From: Cyclina sinensis
Lineage: Eukaryota; Mollusca; Bivalvia; Venerida; Veneridae
DNA length: 64,000 nucleotides
Reading direction: 5' to 3'
Assembly (NCBI GenBank): GCA_012932295.1
Contig: JAAONU010000004.1
Span: 8,928,630 to 8,992,629, forward strand
The translations under genes were made by a program, and so were the position numbers. The notes beneath the pieces were generated by a model that saw only the letters and a list, made by a program, of their open reading frames with translations, ran no database searches and had not been told where the DNA came from. Shown one piece after another: positions 24,101 to 36,100 of this stretch (position 1 is its first letter; each line of letters begins with the position of its first letter).

Positions 24101-27100
24101 TAGACCAATATCTTTGATATTCAGTATATAGGTTCCTTGCATGGACCTCTACCCATGTATAGGGTTTGAGGTCACTGGGTCAAGGTCAAGGTCACCATAG
24201 CTTATAATAGATATTTCTACTTTCTGTCATAGAGCCTTTATTTATTGACTGATATTTTACATATTTGGTTTGGAGGCACTTATATATTTTCAATTAAAAA
24301 ACGAAATACTGCTTAACAGCAAACCTACAGCCAAAGTACTCAGGTGAGCGATCCAGGGCCATCATGGTCCTCTTGTTTGCTATTTATACTCTTTGTTGTT
24401 ACTCTGCAGTGAGTATGTCAGTCTTATCTTTCAGACATTTTGGTTGCTACTCAATGGATGTGATTGCGAGTACAGCATTTGGTGTAAGAACGGACTCTTA
24501 CAACAACCCTGAGGATCCTTTTGTCTCTGCGGCTCAGAAGGTGTTTGGAAATTCCAGTCTCAGTCCATTAGTTTTGTGTGCTTGTAAGCTTACCTACAGT
24601 TGTATATGCAAATAACACACAAATGAAACCAACATGGTTATTCTAGAACTTGAACCTTTGACCATCTGCAGCCATGTTGGACTGTTTGCACTTCTAAGCC
24701 ACATGAGCTGTCTGCTAACCATTTGATCATCATTTGTACTTGGTTTCATTACTTGCTTCAAATTCAAAATTGGTTAAAAATTTTCAGAGGTAAAAATGCA
24801 TTATAGAGCGATTCACAGGTTTCCATATTAGTACGGTAGGAGAAAAATTTTGTTTAATATCAAGGAGATCGAATATTTAATGTTAACAAGGAGATAGTTT
24901 GTTGTATGTTGTCAAGGAGATACAAATATTTATCAAGGAGATAGATTATTGCATGTTGGCAAGGTGATAAAATATTTCATTTTTTCAAGGAGATTGTATG
25001 TTGTCAGGGAGAAAAAAATTATGTTATAAGGGACTTAAATGTAATTTGTTATGTTTCCAATAAGGTAGAATATTCTATGTCATCAGGGAGATTAAATATT
25101 TAATGTTATCAAGGAGATAAAACTATTGTCTATAATCAAGGAGATAGTTTATTGTGTGTTACCAAGGAGATAGTTCATTGTATGTTACCAAGGAGAAAGT
25201 TTATTGTATGCTACCAAAGAGATAGTTTATTGTATGTTACCTAGGAGATAGTTTATTGTATGCTACCAAAGAGATAGTGTATTGTATGTTACCAAGGAGA
25301 CAGTTTATTGTATATTACCAAGGAGATTTATTGTATGTTGTCACATGCTTTATTCTCTGTTTACTTAGTTTTATCAATTGTCTTGCACCAAAAAGATGTA
25401 CATGTCACACTTGACATGTCTTATTTGTAAAATCTATTTCAGTACTATTTCCAGACCTGATGGCTTTCCTGTTAAAAATGTTTGGCATAAGTGCCTTCTA
25501 CCCCAAAGATGCCCTGGCTTTCTTTGTCGAAGTTATTAAGAACATAATTAAAGAAAGACAAGAAAAGGGTGATGTGAGTATCTGGAGGGAAAATGCAGGA
25601 AGTTTCTGGTGAAAGTCACTAATTTGTAAAAATATGTAAGCTCTCGCTGATGAAAGGATATTTGTTAGCATATACTGTTAAATCCAAAATATTTCTTTGA
25701 ATAGTGGGCAAAAGGGCAGTCAGTCAGGTGGCATCCAAAGTTTATCCACTGTCTAAGTCAATAGTTTGGCTTACTTTGGTAACCAGCTGAATCCCTCAAG
25801 GCACAGCCCTTGAACTGTCTAAAATTTGCAATATTAGCCTTGTCCACTTGCCAAGTCATAGAGTTTCATCTGATCTTCAAAGAATCAGAGCTGTCTTTGC
25901 TATTTAGAGGTAAAAATCCTGCTTCCATAACTGACAAAGTGTCAAAAAGAGGTTTAATTATCAGGGCCAAATTATGTCAAACTACCTTTAAAACAAATAT
26001 TTGTAAAATTTAGGTGTGTTGGTTTGTACTTAAAATATTAAAAGTTTGTCTTATTCTCTAAGCATGTTATACAATCTTCAAAATTTATCAAAAGGTTTTG
26101 ATGTATGTATGTGTAACAAGCTGAATCCCAAAAGGCAGTTTAGAGTTACAGCCTTGTCCCAAGTTGACAATATAAGCCTTTTTCACTTTGTAAGTCTTAG
26201 AGTTTTGTCTTAGATATTATAACTGTTAACTATTTTTTCTCGAAATTCTGATGACAAGACTGATTAATGTATAGAAATGTTATTAAACTACAGTGTTTTA
26301 ATTTCAGACTGACAGAATGGACTTGTTGCAGTTGATGCTGAATGCTGAGACACAAGACGAGGCAGAAAACGGAGCCCAAGCCAGCAAAAGTACTTCATAG
26401 TAATTTCTCTAGTTTGTTACTGTATATAAACCATGTCAAGTTGAAATGGGGCATAACACAATTTTTTGACATGTGTTTTTTTATGTATATATATTATTCT
26501 GCAAAAATTTTCTTTTCAAAAATATATATGTTTATTTACTTTAGGGAAGGAAACTTACAGAAAAAAATGAAGAAAATATATCCCTTTCTCAACAGTTTTA
26601 TTCCTGTAATATAATGTTGACATGGTTGACATAATGTTACTGTTGACATGGTTGACATAATGTTACTGTTGACATGGTTGACATAATGTTACTGTTGACA
26701 TGGTTGACATAATGTTACTATTGACATGGTTGACATAATGTTAAGTAAGCTCCATCCAGGGGGTCACTTGATTTAATAAAGGCTTATATAAGGAAAACTT
26801 AGAAAATCTTTTATGAAACCACAAGGTCTATGAGTTTGATATTTTGCATGCAGCTTTATCTAGAGGTCTACCAATATTGTTCAAATAATACTTATGGGGT
26901 CAATTTTGACACCGCCACAGGGGTCACTTGATATTTTACAGGCTTGCATAGGAAAAAACTTGAAAAATCTTCTTGTCAGTAACCACAAAGCATATTGTTA
27001 AGATCTTTGATGTGTAACATAAATTAATGGACCTCTATGAAGCTTGTTGAAATCTTGGCCCTGGGTTCAAAATTTTCCCTGCCCCTGGGGTCACTAAAGC

Positions 27101-30100
27101 TAATAATAGACTTTTCATCACAGAGCCTTTATTGGGTAACAGATATCATAGATATTTGGCATATAGGTACCTTGCATTATCCTCTGCCTCTACACTAGGG
27201 TCAAGGTCATAGGCAAAAACAAAAAAAGATTTTTGTACTTTTCCCTGAAGAGTCTTCTATTATTGACAGATATCTTAGATATTTGTTTTGTAGGTAACTT
27301 GCAAGAACCTCTATCCTTTAGTTGGGTTTAAGAACACTTGGGTCAAGGTCACCTAACCTAAATATATTTTTTTACTTGCCATTGAGCCTTTATTCATTTA
27401 CTGAAATTTAACTGATTTTTTTCATAGACACCTTGTATAAACCTCTGCCCTTCACTGGGATCAAGGGCACCAAGGCTTAACATAGATATTTCTACCTTAC
27501 TTCATAGAGCCTTTATTTATTGAACAATAACTTAGATATTTGGTATGTAGTTTCCTCGCATGGACTTTACCCTTTGGGTCAAGGTCAACATGGCATTTAA
27601 TTGATTATTTTTCTTACTGTCATAGAGCCTTTATTTATTGACCAATATTTAAGATTGTTGGTTTATAAGCTCCTTCCATGAACCTCTGCCATTTACTGAG
27701 GTCAAGGTCACCAAGGCTTAAAATAGATTTTTCTACTTTTTGTTATAGAGCTTTTATTTATTGACCGATATCTTTGATATGTGGTATCATGCATGGATCT
27801 CAACCACTGGTTGGAGTTTGAGGTTACTGGGGTCAAGGTAAATGTCCCAGGGGTTAAAGATTTCTCTACCTTACATCATAGTGTTTTGCATGCAATTGAT
27901 TTAGTTTCAACTAGGGATGGGAATGAATACTACTATCAGTATTCAAATATTTGTCAATATTGTCAATTTAGGAGTTGAATCCTATTGTCTTAGAGGTCAC
28001 TAGGTTAAAAGTCAAGGTCTTGGGTGACATAAACCATAAAGAGGTAAACAGATTCTTATTGATAACTAGGGAATCCTGAGACCTGGCTGCATCAGAACTA
28101 TCTACGTACCCACCGTACAACCTACATACCTACCCATGCAGTTCCTGTACTCTTTCATGTTCTCCAGTACTTGAACTTTATACCTTTTATAGCCAAAGTG
28201 TCATTGACATGATAAACAGTTCCTCTCATTCATCTCCTTGCCATGGCCAATAGCTTTTGATATCAGAAGCCCCTGGTATCCTCCACTTAATTTAGTGACA
28301 CAAGTCACTGTCCTTTTTCTATCTTCCTGTACTTCTGTGGCTAACTCTAGTGATAAGGCGCTAGGTGGGCATGTATGTTTTATAAACATCTCTTGTTATT
28401 ATTACACTTCACATGTGTTTCAGAGCTGTCCCTAGATGAACTTTTAGGTATGGGAATTATTGCTTTTTCTGCTGGTTATGAGACCACTGCCTCACTGTTG
28501 ACCTTTTTGTCATATGCACTTGCAACACACCCAGATGTACAGGAGCGTCTTCTGAAAGAAATAGATCAGCATTTCCCAGCTGTAAGTCAGAACAAGTTCA
28601 TAGATATTGTAGATATTTGATAAATTTTTAGATTTTAAAAATCATAAAGTGGTTTTACAGATTAGATCAAGAAGCTTGGATAATTATTGTATTCCATGTA
28701 TTGTACCAAAAAGTTATGGGTCAGATGCACTGCCGTGTTTCAGGGAGGAATAAGAATGGTGGAAGTCAGTAATTTTAAACGTACCTCAAGTTTAAGAACA
28801 TTTTATTCACAGCCTGAAAGCACAAGATGCATGATGGGAGATAAGATATTTGCTAAGAAGATGAGTTAAGTTTCATAGGTGTGTTGCATGTATTCACTGC
28901 CTTTGATTCATACAGTTCTCTCAGTGCTTTGATTTTTAAACAGTACTGATTCATTTTCAGGAAATCACTGAAATCAGTTATGACACTGTGATGGACATGC
29001 CTTATTTGGACCAAGTTATTTGTGAAACATTGAGGATGTATCCTCCTTTAAATAAGTAAGTATAAATGATTAAAAGATATAACAAGAAATTTGATGTAGT
29101 TGTGTAAGTTTACTTGTAAATTGAAAAAATAATGCTAACAGCATGGTTTTTGCATGTAATTATTTTACACTGCATCTCAAGGACCATTGGAAATAGCGTG
29201 AAGTATAAATTGCTATTTTGTAAGGCATTACTGTTGTCCATTTGTCCATCTTGCATTGCTACTTATGGGGTCCTATCATTTTGTCCAGTCAGTAAGTGGT
29301 GAAACCTTGGGCATAGGTTCATGAACCTCATAGCATTATTGGACCTGACTAGCAGATGACCCTGACTGATTTTGAGTAAACTACATCCGAGGTCTCTGTC
29401 ACAGTGGCCTGGCCACCTGTGTAAAATCCTTGTCCAATCAATATCTGACAAATGCTTGGGCTGAGATTTATAAAACTTAATAGGGTCTATGAGCATGACC
29501 CGTAGATAACCCTTTTTGTATTGTTATGCCCCCAAAGGGAGGCATATAGCTTTTGAACTGTCCGTCCGTCCGTCAGTCCGTCCGAAAACTTTAACATTGG
29601 CAATAACTTTCTTATTAGCAAGTGGATTTACTTCATACTTGGACACAACACCCCTTTGGTCATGACCTTCCCACTGACCTTTAATTATTTGACCTTGACC
29701 CCTGAATATCCAGTTGTCCAAAAACTAATATTTGGCCATAACTTCCAAATTAGAAAGTGGATACACTTCATACTTAAACACAGCACCCCTTTGGACAAGG
29801 CCTTCCCACTGACTTACATTTGTTTGACCTTGACCCCTGAATGACCTTTACCTTGAAGATCCAATTTTTCAAAAACTTTACCATTGGCCATAACTTTCTT
29901 ATTAGTAAGTGGATTTACTTCATACTTGGACACAACACCCCTTTGGACAAGGCCTTCCCACTGACCTATATTTATTTGACCTTGACCCCTGAATGACCTT
30001 TACCTTTAAGATCCAGTTGTTCAAAAACTTCAACATTGCCCATAACTTCCTTATTGGTAAGTGGATTTACTTCATACTTGGACACAACACCCCTTTGGAC

Positions 30101-33100
30101 AAGACCTTCCCACTGACCTTTAATTATTTGACCTTGACCACTTAATATCCAATTGTCCAAAAACTAATATTTGGCCATAACTTCCAAATTAGTAAGTGGA
30201 TACACTTCATACTTAAACACAACACCCCTTTGAACAAGGCCTTCCCACTGACCTATATTTGTTTGACCTTGACCCCTGAATGACCTTCACCTTAAAGATC
30301 CAATTGTCCAAAAACTTTAACATTGCCCATAACTTCCTTATTAGTAAATGAAATTACTTCATACTTAGACACAACCCCCTTAGAATAAGACCTTCCCACT
30401 GACCTATATTTATTTGACCTTGACCCCTGAATGACTGGTTCTCAGCTCAAAGATCAAAGCACCTTTCGGGGCATTGTCATCTTACAGTGACAGCTCTTGT
30501 TTAGTACAAAACTTGGTAGGGACATTTGGCATGACCAGCAGATGATAATAACTGATTGTAAAGTCAGTATGTGAAAGGTCAAGGTCAAAGTAATAGCCTG
30601 TGTAAAATCCTATGTAGTACTCTGAAGTAGTAGTGACAGACATTTTAATGTTGTGCTTTCTGTCTGGGTGAATGTCTGGATGTCACAAACTTTGTCATTT
30701 ATTGATGGATTTTGAAAATGGATTTTGAAATAACTTGGCAGAAATTTTAAGCACCATGAGACGACATGTCTTGCACTAGAATCAGATCTGTACCTCCAAG
30801 GTCTGTGTCACTCTTAGAGGTCAGATTTAAAAAATGGGGTCTTTTTTTGTTTTCACTCCATAACTTTGTTATTCCTTGAGGGATTTTGAAATTATTTGGC
30901 AGACATATTAACCATCATAAGGCAATTTGTCTTGCATAAGAACAAGGTCCATATAAGGTCAAACAAAAATTGTGTCTTTTTTTCATGTCTGCTCCATAAA
31001 TTTGTCATTCCTTGATTGATTTTAAAATTACTTGGCAGAAATATTAACTACTATGAGATGATGTGCAAGGTCAGTGTCACACTTTGAGGTCAAAAGTAAA
31101 AAATTGGATCTTTTTTGTGTCGCCCTTTCGAAGAAACGGTGATACATAGGGATCCTTTTGTTCGTCACGAAAACTTAACGTTGGCTATAACTTTGCCATT
31201 ACTTAACATTATCTTATAAAACTTTCAAATTGTATTGCTTATGACAACAGGGTCGGGATGATGCCAAAATTTCTAGGTCAAGGTCACATTTGACAGAGAA
31301 ATGCCCCTTTTTAGCTCGACTTTTTTTGAAAAAAAAATCAAGTTATTGTCATAGTCATTGTGTCGTTGCCGTTGCCGTTGCCGTTCCCGTCCGAAAACTT
31401 TAACATTGATCATAATTTTTTTATTCCTTGATGGATTATCTTCATACTTGGACACAACAACCCTTTGGACAAGACCTTCAAGATGACCAGACGAAACTTG
31501 ACCTTGACTCTTAAATGACCTTCATATTCAAGGTCAAAATATTGAATTTTGCTAAAATTGGGCATAACTTTATTATTAGTAGGTGGTTTCTCTTAATTCT
31601 TGGACACAACAACCCTTTGGAGAAGACCTTTAAGCTGACCTGCCTAAACTTGACCTTGACTCATAAATGACCTTCATATTCAAGGTCAAAATATTGAATT
31701 TTGCTTAAATTGACCATAACTTTATTATTGATAGGTGGATTCTCTTTATGCTTGGACACAACAACCCTTTGGACAAGACCTTCAAGCTGACCAGACTAAA
31801 CTTGACCTTGACTCATAAATGACCTTCACCTTCAAGGTCAAATGATTGAATTTTGCTAAAATTGACCAGAACATTAGTATTTATGGTTGGATTTGATTTA
31901 TACTTGGACAAAACAACACTTATGACAAAACCGATATGTTGAATAACTCAGATTTGACCATGACCTTAAAATTACCTTGACCGTCAAGGTCAGATGATTG
32001 AATTTTGCTTGAATTGTCATAACTTTCTCATTTATTTATTGATTTAATTCAAACTTAGACTAAACAACAGTTGTGACAAATCCGACATTATGATCATTTC
32101 AGGTTTGACCTTGACCTTTAAATGACCCTGACGGTCAAGGTCAAATCATTGAATTTTGTTAAAACTGGCCATAATTATGTAATTTATGGTTGGATTTGAA
32201 TCAGACTTAGACAAAACAACACTTTTTCATTTTAGTTTCAAAAATGTCATCGCATGACCTATATTTTTGACCTACTGACCTACTTTCTGGTTTTGAGCTA
32301 CAGCAATGAAATTTGGACTGTGTGCACAGTTTTTTATTTCCATTTCAAAAATTGTCATGGCATGACCCATATTTTTGACCTGCTGACCTACTTTTTTTGT
32401 TTTTGGAGCTATGGCAATGAAATTTGGACCTTGTATACAGGTTTTTCTTCCGATTTCAAAAACGTCATAGCATGACCTATATTTTTGACCTACTGACCTA
32501 CTTTTTTTGTTTTTTAGCTACAGCAATGAAATTTGGACTATGTGCACAGTTTTTCGTTTCAATTTCAGAAATGTCATAGCATGACCTATATTTTTGACCT
32601 ACTTTTTGTTTTTGGAGCTGTGGCAATGAAATTTGGACCGTGTGCACAGTTTTTCATTTCGAATTCAAAAACGTCATGGCATGACCTATATTTTTGACCT
32701 ACTGACCTACTTTTTCGTTATTTAGCTACAGCAATGAAATTTGGACCATGTGCACAGTTTTTCGTTTCGAATTCAAAAATGTCATGGCATGACCTATATT
32801 TTTGACCTACTGACCTACTTTTTGTTTTTGGAGCTATGGCAATGAAATTTGGACCATGTACACAGTTTTTTGTTCCAATTTAAAAAATGTCATAGCATGA
32901 CCTATATTTTTGACCTACTCACCTAATTTTTTGTTTTTTAGCTACAGCAATGAAATTTGGACCGTGTGCACAGTTTTTCTTTCCGATTTCAAAAATGTCA
33001 TCGCATGACCTATTTTTTTGACCTACTGACCTACTTTTTGTTTTTGGAGCTATGGCAATGAAATTTGGACCATGTACACAGTTTTTTGTTCCAATTTCAA

Positions 33101-36100
33101 AAACGTCATAGCATGACCTATATTTTTGACCTGCTGACCTACTTTTTTTGTTGTTTAGTTACAGCAATGACATTTGGACCATGTGCACAGTTTTCTGTTC
33201 CGATTTCAAAAATTTCATCGCATGACCTATATTTTTGACCATCTGACCTACTTTTTGTTTTTGGAGCTATGGCAATGAAATTTGGACCATGTATACAGTT
33301 TTTGTTCAGATTTCAAAAACGTCATAGCATGACCTATATTTTTGACCTACTGACCTACTGTTTTGTTTTAAAGCTATGGCAATGAAATTTGGACTGTGTG
33401 TACAGCTTTTCGTTCGGATTTCAAAAATGTCATCTCATGACCTATATTTTGACTTACTGACCTTCTTTTTGTTTTGGAGCTATGGCAATGAAATTGCATT
33501 GGTCCATTTCTGTGATATGCATCATTACATTCATAAAAATTTCTTTCATCTTTGAACCCAGGTTAGTGCTTTAGGGCCATTGGCCCTCTTGTTTATTAAT
33601 ACTTGGACAAAACAAGGCTAATGACACAACCTACATGTTAAATTATTCAAGTATGACCTTAACCTTTAAATGACCTTTACAGTCAAATTTCTAATTATTG
33701 CATTTTGCTAAAATAGCCAAACTTCTGGTTTTATGGACGGATTTGATCTATACAGGGACAAAACAACACTGAGAATAAAAGAAACGTGTTAAACAATTCA
33801 AGCATTACCTTGACCTTTAAATGACCTTGACATTACTTAACTTGGCTATATCTTTGTTGTTAATGGATGTAGTGTCTTCATGCTTGGACATAACTACTTT
33901 TTAGACAATACCTCCAGAGAAGGTTAAACTGAACTTGACTTAGACCTTTAAGGTCAAATTTCTGAATGTTGCTAAAATTGGCCATAACTTTCTTATGTAT
34001 AATTATATTTCCAAATGATGTTTCATTTGAAATCCCTTCACCACAATGTGCTTCCTCTGATGTGTTTGCTTTTGGAAATAGAAAAAAGTCGAGCGTGGCC
34101 CCGGCTTGCGGTGGCTCTTGTTGTACTTGGATTTTGTCATGAAAACTTAATGCTGGCAATAACTTTGCCATTTCTTAACATTTCGACATCAAACTTTCAA
34201 ATTATATTGCTTGCAACAACAGGGTCGTGATGATGCCAAAATCTGTAGGTCATGGTCACAATTGACAGAGTTATGCCCCTTTTTGTACTTGGATTTTGTC
34301 ATGAAAACTTAACATTGGCTATAACTATGCCATTTCTGAATATTTCTTCATCAAACTTTCCAATTGTAATGCTTACAATTGTATCACTTAAGACAACACC
34401 ATTTCTCAAGGGCAGATAACCCTCAAATTTATTTTTGCAATGTTATGCCCCTTTTTCAAGTTAAAATTTCTTGGTTAACCCATGTCTCAAAAAGTGTCAA
34501 AGATATTCCATTCAAACTTGGAATACTTGATCACCAGCAAGACCCTTGTAAAGATTGTAGGTACCCATGTCCCTGGGGTCACATTTAGCCCCACCCCCAG
34601 GGGTCACTTGATTTTGCTTATACTTATATATTGGAAAAAAACTTCTTAAGCCGAGAAATAAAATATTAACTGACATAGATGGGTAAGTACGTGTACTCCC
34701 CCCCACCATCCCCTCTGCATGGCATATTACAGGCATGTTCCGGTTCAGTGATTTTTCACAAAGTTATACCCCTTTGATACTTTTTCTACTGTAATTTTTG
34801 TCTGCACTATTTCTCAACAGCTATTAAATGCAATTCACTAAAACTCAATAGGAAGCTTTATTACCAAGAGGAGGTTTGCATATTACAGGCATGTTCTGGT
34901 TCAGTGATTTTTCACAAAGTTGTACCCCTTTGATACTTTTTCAGCTGTAATTTTTGTCCAAACTATTCCTCAGCAACCATTGACTGGAATTCATTGAAAC
35001 TCATTAGGAAACTGCACTACCAAGAGCATGTGTGTGTTTTACCAGCATGTTCCGGTTCAGTGATTTTTCATAGATTTATGCCCTGATGCCTTTTCATTTA
35101 GTGATTTTGTTGAAAGTTTACACAATGATAGAATACAATGAGAGGATTTGCATTGTGTAAGAGCCATAACTCTGTCTAGCTCACTTTCTGAATTATCTCC
35201 CTTTATTAAATTTAACTTATATTCTTTTATATTACTTTTTTAATTATTTTCCTTTATTTTACTACCACAAACAATTGCTATGCTCTTGGCCAGGTATTTG
35301 TTTCTCGAAGCACCAACCCATTCATATGACTCACTACACCATACTTCTCAGATCATCAGATCATTTGGATTGGGATCAACCTCCAATCTGTCAAGTAAAG
35401 GTACCTGTCTAATAATACCTCTCTAGTATAACTACTAACATTTTATACTAACTATAGCCTTATAAATGTTCAAGTATTCAATTGTGGTCTGGTTCTGGAA
35501 ACAACTCCAATATTTGCTTAACCACTTTTCACTGTTGACATAATAATATGTAATAAAATAAAATAATTATTTTCTCCTGATTTTATTTCTGTGAAATGAA
35601 GAACACCAGTCAATATCATTATAACTGCACAACATGCTTCCCAACCTCCTCCCACCTACACCTTCCTCAGTTACACATTCATCCAACTTCTATGTACCTT
35701 TGGGGAGCATCCATCGTTTCCAACGATATCCTTATTTTCTGTCTGTATCTGTGCCTCCATTACATGCTCTTGATTTGATGGTTTTAGTTTCTGTTTTCAT
35801 TTTTTCCTGCCCCTTCCTGCAATGTTGCAAAGATTTTACTGAGTAAACTTTCAAAAGTGACTATTTATTGCTCAAATTTAGACATTTGTACTAGTTTTAG
35901 AAAATCAGTGAATCCAACAATTTGAATTGCTAGTGACATGTTGTTAGACGTCAGGAATTCTGAACATATATGTGACTTGACATGACAAAATCAAAGATCT
36001 GGTCAGTTTGACATCATTGAGAAAACGATGTCAAAGATTGACATCATTAACTGATTCTGCAAACACATGACATTGCTATCTTCTCTGAATAACCATAAAG

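Noticed and set aside
32225..33591. Read as centromeric satellite
   Set aside because: The array is short, lies inside a gene, and ends in the same hairpin-CTTG terminus as the mobile elements, so it is an element core.
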